Assembly (NCBI RefSeq): GCF_003610255.1
Contig: NZ_RAPS01000001.1
Span: 1,550,001 to 1,614,000, forward strand
DNA: 64,000 nt
Source: Streptomyces sp. TLI_171
GTDB taxonomy: Bacteria > Actinomycetota > Actinomycetes > Streptomycetales > Streptomycetaceae
Direction of reading: 5' to 3'
The position numbers and the translations under genes were made by a program. The notes beneath the pieces are model-generated. The model did no database searches and was not told the DNA's origin. It saw only the letters and a list, made by a program, of their open reading frames with translations. Below, one piece after another: positions 8,657-16,545 of this stretch (within the stretch, counting starts at the first letter, position 1; each line of letters starts with the position of its first letter).

Positions 8657-9477
8657 GCGTGGCCGAGGTGGAGGCGGGCGCCGGCGTCGCGGGGGCGGGG
8701 GCGTACCTGTTCGACAACGGCAGTGCGCACGCCGCCGGTCAGCACCGGTGTCTGGCGGCCTGGCTGGACCCGATCAGCATCGGCGGGCTGCTCCGGGCCG
8801 GGGTGCGGCCGGGGATGCGGTGCCTGGACGTGGGTGCGGGGGCGGGAAGCATCGCCGTCTGGCTGGCGGAGCAGGTCGCTCCCGGGGGTTCGGTGCTGGC
8901 GACCGACCTGGTGCCGCTGCGGGTGCCGGAGCGGCCCGGGTTGACGGTGCGGCAGCACGACGTGGTGCGCGATCCGCTGCCCGAGGGCGCGTTCGACCTG
9001 GTGCACGTGCGGCTGGTGCTGTCCCATCTGCCGGAGCGGGACGCGGTGTTGGCCCGGCTGTTCGCGGCACTGCGCCCGGGTGGCGTGCTGCACCTGCTGG
9101 AGTTCGACGCGGAGTACGCTCCGGTCCTGGCGGCGCCGGACGAGGCGGCCCGGGAGTTGTACGAGCGGTACCAGCAGGCCAAGCTGCGGGCGTTCCGGGC
9201 CCGGGGCTCGCACCAGGGCTGGGGGCGGGAGTGCGCCGCCGCGCTGGTCCGCGCCGGGTTCACCGGTGTCGGGGCGGCGGTGCACCTGGACACCCTCGCC
9301 CCCGGCACGCCGCAGCTGGAGATGCAGGTGCACAACACCCGGCACCTGCGGGAGGCGCTGCTGCGCGAGGGCCTGACCGAGGACGAACTGGCGCGCCTGC
9401 GCGCCCTGTTCGCGGGTGATCCGGGCTTCCTGGCGTGCTCGAACGTGGTCTACGCGGTGCACGGGCGCCGGCCGTGA
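8653..9477 (+). CDS. Class I SAM-dependent methyltransferase (UbiE-like)
   Basis: This 274-residue methyltransferase starts at a GTG overlapping the previous stop by four bases. Motif I is CLDVGAGAGSIAVWLAEQV, motif II is VLATDLVP, and post-motif segments are FDLVHVRLVLSHLPERD and LRPGGVLHLLEFD. This is the arrangement of the Methyltransf_11/UbiE group. The acceptor cannot be told from sequence. UbiA plus UbiE-like genes together recall quinone-type tailoring, but no quinone-pathway genes accompany them. Its own stop overlaps the following CoA-transferase start (GTGA), so the block is one translationally coupled operon. Confidence 0.88.
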   Translation: MSVAEVEAGAGVAGAGAYLFDNGSAHAAGQHRCLAAWLDPISIGGLLRAGVRPGMRCLDVGAGAGSIAVWLAEQVAPGGSVLATDLVPLRVPERPGLTVRQHDVVRDPLPEGAFDLVHVRLVLSHLPERDAVLARLFAALRPGGVLHLLEFDAEYAPVLAAPDEAARELYERYQQAKLRAFRARGSHQGWGRECAAALVRAGFTGVGAAVHLDTLAPGTPQLEMQVHNTRHLREALLREGLTEDELARLRALFAGDPGFLACSNVVYAVHGRRP

Positions 9478-11051
9478 CGGGTTCGACGTCCGTCGCGCCG
9501 CGTGGCGCGCCCGAGTTGGCCGGGGCGCGGGCCTGGCCGGTGGTGGCGACCGGAGTTGCGGCCGGTCTGCTGCGGTCGGCCGGGGCGGCGACCACCGCGA
9601 CCGGCGGACTGCTGCATGTCGAGCACGAGTTGACCTGCCGGGTGTCCTGGTCGGGGCCGTTGGAGCTGGCGCTGCGGAGCGAGGCGGATGTCCAGGCGGC
9701 CTGTGGGGTGATGCAGGTGCACGGTCGCCGGTACGGGGCGCCGACGCCGCTGAGGGCGGATTTCGCGTCCGTGGCGGCGGGGGTGCTGGCTGCCACGGGC
9801 ACGCTCGCGGCGTTGCGGGCGCGCCAGTTGGGGGCTGGGTACCGGGCGGTGGAGGTGTCGGTCGCGCAGGCGGCGCTGCTCGGGCTGTCGCAGTACTTGG
9901 CGGCGGCGACGGCCGCCGACGAGTCGTGCGCCGAGCCGGACGGGGTGGGCGGGCCGCCGTTCCGGTCGGCGGACGGGGTCTGGTTCGAGCTGGAGGCGTT
10001 GGAGGCCGACGGCTGGCTGCGGTTCTGGGGCCTGTTGGGCGTCGAGCGGCGCTCGGTCGGCCGGTCCTGGCTGCCGTTCCAGTCCCGGTACGGGACGGCG
10101 ACCTGCCCGCTGCCGGACGAACTGTTCGCGGCGGCGCGGGTGGTGACGTACCGGCGGGTGGTACATGCCGCCGCGGAGGCCGGGGTCGGCGTGACGGTCG
10201 CGGTGGCGCGGCCGCCGGTGGCGGGCGGGGTGCCGTGGCGGCTTCGGGCGGGCGATCCGGTGGCGGTGGTGGAGGCTGCGGGTCGGGACGGCGCCGGTCC
10301 GCTGGCCGGAGTCACGGTGGTGGAGATCGCGCGGAGGGTCCAAGGTCCGCTGGCGGGACGGGTGTTGAGTCTGCTCGGAGCACGCGTGGTGCGGGTGGAG
10401 CCGGTGGGCGGCGATCCGCTGCGCGGCGTCCCGCCGGTGGCGGTGGTGGGCGGGGTGGCGGTGTCGGCGCGGTTCGCGGCGCTGAACCGCGGCAAGGAGG
10501 TGCTGGAGGCCGACCTGCGCAGTCCGGAAGGGCGTTCGGCGGTGCGGGAGTTGCTGCACGGCGCGGACGTGCTGCTGCACAGCCTCGCCCCGGCCAAGGT
10601 GGGCGGACTGGGCCTGGACCCGGAGACGGTGGCCGCGCTCCACCCGGGTCTGGTGTACGTCCAGGCCTCCGGCGGTGCACCGGGGCTGACCACCGACTTC
10701 CCGGTGCAGGCGCACTCCGGCCTCGCCGCGCTGCTGGCGCCCGAGGGCGGGGTGCCGCGCCCCACCCTGCTGACGGTCTGTGACGTGCTGGGCGGCCTGG
10801 TCTGCGCGGCCGGCGCGGCGGCCGGTCTGGCGGCCCGGGCGCGGACCGGGCGGGCGCAGCGGGTGGAGTCCTCGCTGCTGTCGGCGGCGCGGCTGCTGTG
10901 CGGGGCGGCCGGCGTGACGGGTGGGCGCAGTGACGGGGTGGAGGTGTGCACGGATCTGGCGGCGCTGGCGGCCGATCCCCGGCTGGCTGCGGCGTTCGAG
11001 CTGGACGGGTGCGCGATCGTCCGCCCGCCCTGGGAGTTCCGGTCCTGGTGA
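9474..11051 (+). CDS. CaiB/BaiF (family III) CoA-transferase with rearranged domain order
   Basis: This 525-residue protein consists of two incomplete CaiB/BaiF modules. Residues about 1-240 match the middle and C-terminal part of the family, including RADFASVAAGVLAATGTLAA and FRSADGVWFELEALE. Residues about 270-520 match the N-terminal part (LAGVTVVEIARRVQGPLAGR, then LLGARVVRVEPVGGDPLRG) and the segment normally carrying the catalytic Asp (LTVCDVLGGLVCAAGAA). The chain thus looks permuted or like two truncated modules fused. It should move CoA between carboxylates, perhaps with the flanking ligases. GTG start overlaps the methyltransferase stop. Confidence 0.75.
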   Translation: MTGSTSVAPRGAPELAGARAWPVVATGVAAGLLRSAGAATTATGGLLHVEHELTCRVSWSGPLELALRSEADVQAACGVMQVHGRRYGAPTPLRADFASVAAGVLAATGTLAALRARQLGAGYRAVEVSVAQAALLGLSQYLAAATAADESCAEPDGVGGPPFRSADGVWFELEALEADGWLRFWGLLGVERRSVGRSWLPFQSRYGTATCPLPDELFAAARVVTYRRVVHAAAEAGVGVTVAVARPPVAGGVPWRLRAGDPVAVVEAAGRDGAGPLAGVTVVEIARRVQGPLAGRVLSLLGARVVRVEPVGGDPLRGVPPVAVVGGVAVSARFAALNRGKEVLEADLRSPEGRSAVRELLHGADVLLHSLAPAKVGGLGLDPETVAALHPGLVYVQASGGAPGLTTDFPVQAHSGLAALLAPEGGVPRPTLLTVCDVLGGLVCAAGAAAGLAARARTGRAQRVESSLLSAARLLCGAAGVTGGRSDGVEVCTDLAALAADPRLAAAFELDGCAIVRPPWEFRSW

Positions 11052-11143
11052 TCGGCCCGGGCCCGGTCGGTACGGGCCCTGATCGGCGCGGGGTCTCGGA
11101 GTGGTGTGGTCGGACGGAACGGTGCGGGACGGGAGTGGTGGTT

Positions 11144-12763
11144 GTGGTGTGGGTGTCGGTGTCCGGGGTGGAGTTCCCGGACCGGGTGGACGCGGACTTG
11201 CGGCGGCGTTGGGTGGCGGAGGGGTGGTGTCCGGGGCGCGGCTTGTACGAGCTGTTCGTCGAGCGGGTGGCCGCGGACGGGGAGCGGGTCGCGGTGGTGG
11301 ACGACGGCGGAGAGCTGTCGTTCGCCGAACTGGCGCGCCGAGTGCGGGGCTTGGCTGCGGGCCTGGCGGCTCGGGGGGTCCGGTCGGGATCGGTGGTCGG
11401 GGTGAAGGTCCCGGCCGACTGGCGGGCGCCGGCGGTGGATCTGGCGGTGGCAGCGCTGGGGGCGGTGGTGCTGCCGTGCGTGCCTGGGCACGGGCGGCGG
11501 GACCTGCTGGCCCTGTGGGGGGCCTCGCGGGCGGACGCGGTGGTCACGGTGCCGGACGGGAAGGCAGAGGTGGACGGGCTGCGGCCCGAACTGCCGCACC
11601 TGCGGGAGGTGGTGGTGCTGGACGCGGAGCCGTGGCCCGAGCGGCCGGAGTGGCGGCCGGCGGTGGTGGACGCGGAGGCGCCGGCCCGGATCCTGGTGTC
11701 CTCGGGGTCGGAGGCGGTGCCGAAGCTGATCGCGTACTCGCACAATGCGCTGGCGGGCGGCCGGGGCCGGTACGCGGAGCGGGTGTTGGCGACGGCGGAC
11801 GGGGCGCCGCCGCGGCTGCTGCTGCTGGTGAGTCCGGCGACCGCGTACGGCTCGCTGGCGGTGGTGGCGCTGGTGCGGTGCGGGGCGACGGTGGTGCTGC
11901 GGGAGCGGTTCGACCCGGTGGACGCGCTGGCGGCGGTCGGACGGTGGCGGCCGACGCACCTGGCGGCGGTGCCGACCATGCTGCGCCGTATGGCCGAGCA
12001 ACCGCCCCTGCCGGGCGAGGACCTGTCCTCGTTGCAGGCGGTGGTGTCGAGCTCGGCGATGCTGTCCTCGGCGGTGCTGGGTGCGGCGCTGCGGCGGTTC
12101 GGGCGTCCGGTGGTGAACGTGTACGGGGCCAGCGACGGACTGAACTGCCATGCGCGGTGGACGGATCCGGACGGGGACGTGCTGCGGGTGGGCCGGCCGG
12201 ATCCGGGGGTGGCGGAGGTCCGGGTGTGCGGGCCGGACGGGCGACCGGTGCCGGTCGGGGTGGCGGGCGAGGTGCAGGCGCTCGGGCCGATGAGCCCGCT
12301 GTGCCACGTCGGCGCACCGGAGTTGGACGCGCGGCTGCGGGTGGACGGCGGGTGGGTGCGCTCCGGGGACCGGGGGGTGCTGGAGGCGGACGGGTCGCTG
12401 CGGGTGCTGGCGCGGATCAAGCAGATGGTGAACCGCGGCGGGGTGTCGATCAGTTCGGCGGAGGTGGAGCGTCTGCTGGAGGGCCATCCGGGGGTGCTGG
12501 AGGCGGTGTGCGTGGCGGTGCCGGACCCGGACCTCGGGGAGCGGATGTGCGTCTGCGCCGTTCCGCGCGGGGACGGGCTGCAGTTGGCCGAACTGACGCT
12601 GTTCCTCCAGGAGTCGTGCGAACTGGAGCGGTACAAGTGGCCGGAGCGTCTGGTGCTGCTGGAGCGGCTGCCGCTCGGGCCGTCGGGCAAACCCGATCGG
12701 CGGGTGCTGGCAGAGCTGGCCGCAACGGCGCTGCGGCAGACAGACGTGGTGACGGCGGGCTGA
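11144..12763 (+). CDS. AMP-dependent ligase with a variant adenylation loop
   Basis: This is a second ANL-family enzyme, about 539 residues, last in the rightward operon. The A3 loop reads LVSSGSEAVPKLIAYSHN, where the usual TSGTTGxPK has become SSGSEAVPK; the lysine is kept. The A5-like region is NVYGASDGLN, A7 is GGWVRSGDRGVLEADG, A8 is LARIKQMVNRGGVSISSAEVE, and the C-terminal motif is PLGPSGKPDRRVL. It resembles cyclohexanecarboxylate-, aryl- and acyl-CoA ligases. Several GTG codons lie between 11135 and 11153; 11144 is chosen because GGGAC/GGGAG lies just upstream. The start is uncertain by a few codons. Confidence 0.78.
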   Translation: MVWVSVSGVEFPDRVDADLRRRWVAEGWCPGRGLYELFVERVAADGERVAVVDDGGELSFAELARRVRGLAAGLAARGVRSGSVVGVKVPADWRAPAVDLAVAALGAVVLPCVPGHGRRDLLALWGASRADAVVTVPDGKAEVDGLRPELPHLREVVVLDAEPWPERPEWRPAVVDAEAPARILVSSGSEAVPKLIAYSHNALAGGRGRYAERVLATADGAPPRLLLLVSPATAYGSLAVVALVRCGATVVLRERFDPVDALAAVGRWRPTHLAAVPTMLRRMAEQPPLPGEDLSSLQAVVSSSAMLSSAVLGAALRRFGRPVVNVYGASDGLNCHARWTDPDGDVLRVGRPDPGVAEVRVCGPDGRPVPVGVAGEVQALGPMSPLCHVGAPELDARLRVDGGWVRSGDRGVLEADGSLRVLARIKQMVNRGGVSISSAEVERLLEGHPGVLEAVCVAVPDPDLGERMCVCAVPRGDGLQLAELTLFLQESCELERYKWPERLVLLERLPLGPSGKPDRRVLAELAATALRQTDVVTAG

Positions 12764-12770
12764 ATGGGGC

Positions 12771-12823
12771 TGACCGCCGCCGCACTCCCGGGTCGGGGCA
12801 GGGAGGGCGGCGGCGGCCGGTCA
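12771..12823. terminator. GC-rich hairpin between convergent units
   Basis: TGACCGCCGCCG at 12771-12782 pairs with the segment ending GGTCA at 12819-12823, with a small bulge. It lies just after the second ligase and overlaps the stop of the convergent aminotransferase. It could terminate both units; there is no T-run, as is usual in this GC range. Confidence 0.5.
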
Positions 12824-13969
12824 GGCGACGGGGGCGGGCGCGGCGGCGAAGCCGAGGACGGCTTCGGTGACCCGCTCGACCTGGGCATCCGTCAGGTGCG
12901 GGTAGACGGGCAGCGACAGGCACTGCCGGGCGGCCCGTTCGGCGTTCGGCCAGCTGCCGCCGGGGCGGGCCGCCGGGGCGAAGGCCGGCTGGTGGGGCAG
13001 CGCCTGCGGATAGTAGACGTGGCTGTCGGCGCCGTGCGCGGCGAGGTGCCGCTTCAGCTCGTCGCGGCGCTCGGCGAGCAGCGTGTACACGTAGTAGCAG
13101 CGGCCGTTGGTTCCGGGCGGGGGCGGCGTGACACCCTCGGCGGCGAGCGGGGTGAACCGGTCGGTGTAGTGGGCGGCGATCTCGGCGCGGCGGGCCAGGC
13201 GGCGGGCCAGGCCGGGGTGGCGGCGGAGCTGGAACGCGGCGAGGACTTCGTCGAAGCGGCTGTTCAGGCCGATCAGGTGGTGCCGGAAGCGGTGCGCGCC
13301 GTCCTGCCCGTGGTTGCGCAGCATCCGGACGGTGCGGGCGAGTTCGGGGTCCCCGGTGACCACGACGCCGCCCTCGCCCGGTCCGCCGAACGACTTCACC
13401 TGGACGAAGGAGAACACGCCGGCGTCGCCCCAGGTCCCGGCGGGGCGGCCGTCCAGGACGGCGCCCTGGGCGACCGCGGAGTCCTCGATCAGGCGGAGCC
13501 CGTGGCGGTCCGCGAGGGCGCGCAGGCGGGGCATGTCGGCCATCACGGAGAACATGTGGGCGGGCATCAGCGCCTTGGTGCGGGGGGTGATCAGCGCCTC
13601 GGCCGCCTCGGGGTCGATGACCAGGGTGTGCGGGTCGATGTCGGCGAACACCGGGGTGGCGCCGACGCCGAGGACGGTGTTGGCGAGCGGTGCGCAGCCG
13701 AACGCGGGGACGATCACCTCGTCGCCCGCGGTGATGCCCATGGCGCGCAGGATCAGGCTGAGGGCGGTGGTGCCGCTGCCGCAGGCGATGACGTCCTCGG
13801 TGTCGAGGTCGGTGCGCAGCAGGTCCTCGAAGCGGGCGGTGCGCTCGCCGAGGATGAACTTCTGCACGGGGTCGGTGGCGACCTCGTGGACGGCGTCGAG
13901 GAGCAGGTCGCGGTCGTCCTCGAAGAGGTCGGGCGGGAAGAACGGGATCATCGCGGTGGTGGTGGTCAT
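12821..13969 (-). CDS. DegT/DnrJ/EryC1/StrS PLP-dependent aminotransferase (first of pair)
   Basis: This 382-residue fold-type I aminotransferase belongs to the family that aminates keto-sugars and keto-cyclitols. GSGTTAL (residues 64-70) binds the PLP phosphate, D163 in LIEDSAVAQGA contacts the pyridine ring, and K192 in FSFVQVKSFGG is the Schiff-base lysine. The C-terminal YYPQALPHQPAF matches the substrate-loop region. Its ATG overlaps the stop of the upstream aminotransferase (ATGA), so the two are translated together. The two proteins are clearly divergent in sequence, so this is not a recent duplication. They may act on two keto positions or form a heteromer; that is inference. Confidence 0.9.
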   Translation of the reverse strand: MTTTTAMIPFFPPDLFEDDRDLLLDAVHEVATDPVQKFILGERTARFEDLLRTDLDTEDVIACGSGTTALSLILRAMGITAGDEVIVPAFGCAPLANTVLGVGATPVFADIDPHTLVIDPEAAEALITPRTKALMPAHMFSVMADMPRLRALADRHGLRLIEDSAVAQGAVLDGRPAGTWGDAGVFSFVQVKSFGGPGEGGVVVTGDPELARTVRMLRNHGQDGAHRFRHHLIGLNSRFDEVLAAFQLRRHPGLARRLARRAEIAAHYTDRFTPLAAEGVTPPPPGTNGRCYYVYTLLAERRDELKRHLAAHGADSHVYYPQALPHQPAFAPAARPGGSWPNAERAARQCLSLPVYPHLTDAQVERVTEAVLGFAAAPAPVA

Positions 13970-15150
13970 CGGTGCTTTCCCTGCTGGAAGCCGCGGACCA
14001 GGTCGGCGACCAGGTCCAGGTGGTGGTCGGCGAGGTCGGGGTAGAGCGGCAGTGCGAGGGCGCGTTCGCAGGCGGCTTCGGCGTGTGGGAACTCACCGCG
14101 GCGGTGGCCGAGTTCGGCGAAGCAGGGCTGGAGGTGCAGCGGCGTCGGGTAGTAGGTCTCGGTCTGCACGCCGTGCCGGGCGAGGTGCTCGGCGAGTCCG
14201 TCGCGGTGGTCGGACTCGATCAGGTACACGTACCAGACCGGGTTGGTGGCGGCGGTGCGCGGGAGGACGGTCGGCAGGGTGAGCCCGGGGGTGCCGGTGA
14301 GGCGTTCGGTGTAGCCGGCGGCGAGTTCGGCGCGGCGGGCGATGTCCTGGTCGGCGCGGTCGAGCTTGGCGAGCAGGACGGCGGCCTGGATGTCGTCCAT
14401 CTTGCTGTTGGTGCCGAGCAGTTCGGTGGGCCGGTTGATGGTCGGGAAGTCGTCGACGGTGGGGCCGGTGCGGCCGTGGTGGCGCATCGCGGCGACCGCG
14501 TCGGCGACGGCCGGGTCGTCGGTGAGGACGGCGCCCGCGTCGCCGATCGCGCCGAGGGTCTTGGTGGGGAAGAACGAGAGCACGCCGCCGGCCCCGTGCA
14601 GTCCGGCGTGGACGCCGTCCCAGCGCATGCCGAAGGCCTCGGCGCTGTCCTCGACGACGGTCAGGGCGTGGCGGTCGGCGACCTCCAGCAGGGCGCGCAG
14701 GTCGGCGAGTTGGTGGAACAGGTGGACCGGCATCACCATCCGGGTGCGGTCGGTGCGGACGGCCTCGACGCTCGCCGGGTCGAGGCTGTAGCTGACCGGG
14801 TCGATGTCCGCGAAGACCGGCCGGCCCCCGGCCAGCACCACCGAGGTGGCGGAGGCGACGAAGGTGTAGGCGGGGACGATCACCTCGTCGCCGGGTCGCA
14901 GGCCGGCGGCCCGCAGCAGCAGCACCAGGGCGTCGGTGCCGCTGTTGACGCCGATGACGTGGCGGGCCCCGGTCCAGGCGGCGAGGACGGTTTCCAGCTC
15001 GGCGACCTTGGGGCCGTGCGAGAACTTCCCGCGGTCCATCAGTTGATCGAGGTGGCGCCTGGTGGTGGGCCAGAGGGATTCGAAGCTCGCGGCCTGGGTG
15101 AAGAAGGGGACGCGGGCCGGGGCAGCAGCGGTGGCGGAAGTGGCGCCCAT
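13966..15150 (-). CDS. DegT/DnrJ/EryC1/StrS PLP-dependent aminotransferase (second of pair)
   Basis: This 394-residue aminotransferase is the first gene of the leftward pair. PLP-phosphate loop GVNSGTDAL (residues about 67-75), D168 in VVEDSAEAFG and Schiff-base K197 in LSFFPTKTLGAIGDAG are intact. The latter is the classic sugar-aminotransferase signature. ETYYPTPLHLQPCF is the usual C-terminal loop. The ATG at 15150 (MGATSATAAA) is chosen because homology begins soon after (VPFFTQAASFE) and GATGAGAG lies just upstream; in-frame starts at 15180 and 15243 are possible. It reads away from the Gfo/Idh gene across a 309-bp divergent promoter region. Confidence 0.9.
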   Translation of the reverse strand: MGATSATAAAPARVPFFTQAASFESLWPTTRRHLDQLMDRGKFSHGPKVAELETVLAAWTGARHVIGVNSGTDALVLLLRAAGLRPGDEVIVPAYTFVASATSVVLAGGRPVFADIDPVSYSLDPASVEAVRTDRTRMVMPVHLFHQLADLRALLEVADRHALTVVEDSAEAFGMRWDGVHAGLHGAGGVLSFFPTKTLGAIGDAGAVLTDDPAVADAVAAMRHHGRTGPTVDDFPTINRPTELLGTNSKMDDIQAAVLLAKLDRADQDIARRAELAAGYTERLTGTPGLTLPTVLPRTAATNPVWYVYLIESDHRDGLAEHLARHGVQTETYYPTPLHLQPCFAELGHRRGEFPHAEAACERALALPLYPDLADHHLDLVADLVRGFQQGKHR

Positions 15151-15459
15151 AGAACTCTCATCAGCTTGTACGGATTTCATGGACCGATTGCGGGGGCTTC
15201 CGATTCCGGATCCCCCCGGAACGAACGGGTAAGCGTTTTCCATCCGTCCTCGAGAATTCCGGAAGGCCGGTCATGCCGGGATGCACCCCGCCGAACCTAT
15301 GCCGCCCGACCGGCCGTCCAGCACCGTCCGCACACTGGTTCACTCCTTCGAATGGCACTCCCGGTAAGCAATTTGACGCCCGATCGGATCGCTCCCGAAG
15401 TGCTGATTGAATACCGGACGATGCACATCTCCGCGGCGTGGACGGAAGGACGGCTCAGC
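15151..15459. promoter_or_regulatory. Divergent promoter region between aminotransferase pair and Gfo/Idh operon
   Basis: These 309 bases hold no convincing gene. They are less GC-rich than the flanking genes, with AT-containing stretches around 15228-15262 and 15365-15420, consistent with divergent promoters. No -35/-10 pair or operator could be fixed with confidence. GAAGGA at 15445-15450 is the likely ribosome binding site for the rightward gene. Confidence 0.5.
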
Positions 15460-16545
15460 ATGTCGAACGGCCTCGGAACCTTACTCGTCGGAATGGGGCG
15501 GGCCGGACACGGACTCCACCTGCCGGTGCTGCGCCGCCTGCGCTCGGCGTCCGACTCCGCGCACCTGTTCGCGGCCGCCCCGATGCTCGCCGTCGACCCG
15601 CACCGCCGCCCCGCGGCCGCCCCCGACCTGCGCCCCACCACGCTCGCCGAGGCACCCCGGCTGCACGACCCGGCCCGCACCGTGGTCCACCTGTGCACCC
15701 CGCCCACCGAGCGGGCCGCCGCCCTCGACACGCTCGGGCGGCTCGGCTACCGGCGCGTCCTGCTGGAGAAGCCGGTAGCCGCCGACGCCCGCGGCCTGGA
15801 CGAACTGCTCGCCCTCCGCGAGCGCCACCGGCTCGACCTGGTGGTGGTCGCCCAGTGGCTCGGCAGCCCGCTCACCGACCGGCTGCGCGTCGCGCTGGCC
15901 GACGGCGCCCTCGGGCCGCTGCGCACCATCCACGTCGTCCAGCGCAAGCCGCGGTTCTCCCGCTCACTGGCCGGGGACGGCCACCCCACCGCCTTCGACA
16001 TCGAACTGCCGCACTCGCTCGGGCTCTGCCTGGCCCTGGCCGGACCGGGTGAGGTGACGGCCGCGGGCAGCACCGACATGGTGGTCGGCGACCGGGTCCT
16101 CCCCCGGCTCGGCACCGCCTGGCTCAACCTGCAGCACGAGACCGGGGCGTGGACCCGGATCCGCTCCGACCTCACCTCCCCCGTCCGCGAGCGCCGGATC
16201 ACCCTGGAGCTCGCGCACGGCACGCTGATCGGCCACTTCCCCGGCAGCGAGGCCGACGCCTACGCCCGACTGACCGTCATCGACCAGGAGGGCGAACACA
16301 CCGAGCTGCTGCACGACGACGCGCTCGGCACCTTCCTGCACCGCACCTACGGCTACTACTTCGCCGCGACGACCCCCGGCACGGCCGGCGAGCCGCATCC
16401 CGAACTGGCCGTCAACACGCAGGTGGTGCGGCTGCTGGACCGCGCCAAGACGATGGCCGCGCAGGCGCGCGACGCCCAGGCCCGGAACGACCGGGCCGGG
16501 GGCGCGCAGGCGCGAGGACCGCGGTGGACGGTGGGCGTCCGATGA
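15460..16545 (+). CDS. Gfo/Idh/MocA-family NAD(P)-dependent oxidoreductase with a TTA codon
   Basis: This 361-residue protein begins with a dinucleotide-binding glycine motif (LLVGMGRAGHGLHLP) and has the family EKP motif in RRVLLEKPVAADARG. The second half is the usual open-sheet substrate domain. Such enzymes oxidise or reduce hydroxyl/keto groups of sugars, inositols or amino-sugars. ATG at 15460 follows GAAGGA by nine bases. Codon 8 is TTA (15481-15483), the only TTA codon I saw in the cluster, implying dependence on the bldA tRNA. The stop overlaps the next ATG (ATGA). It heads the right-hand operon of the putative metabolite locus. Confidence 0.83.
   Translation: MSNGLGTLLVGMGRAGHGLHLPVLRRLRSASDSAHLFAAAPMLAVDPHRRPAAAPDLRPTTLAEAPRLHDPARTVVHLCTPPTERAAALDTLGRLGYRRVLLEKPVAADARGLDELLALRERHRLDLVVVAQWLGSPLTDRLRVALADGALGPLRTIHVVQRKPRFSRSLAGDGHPTAFDIELPHSLGLCLALAGPGEVTAAGSTDMVVGDRVLPRLGTAWLNLQHETGAWTRIRSDLTSPVRERRITLELAHGTLIGHFPGSEADAYARLTVIDQEGEHTELLHDDALGTFLHRTYGYYFAATTPGTAGEPHPELAVNTQVVRLLDRAKTMAAQARDAQARNDRAGGAQARGPRWTVGVR

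Noticed and set aside
9260..12487. Leftward 1075-codon open frame
   Set aside because: Antisense to the CoA-transferase and AMP-ligase; product is Arg/Pro/His-rich filler.
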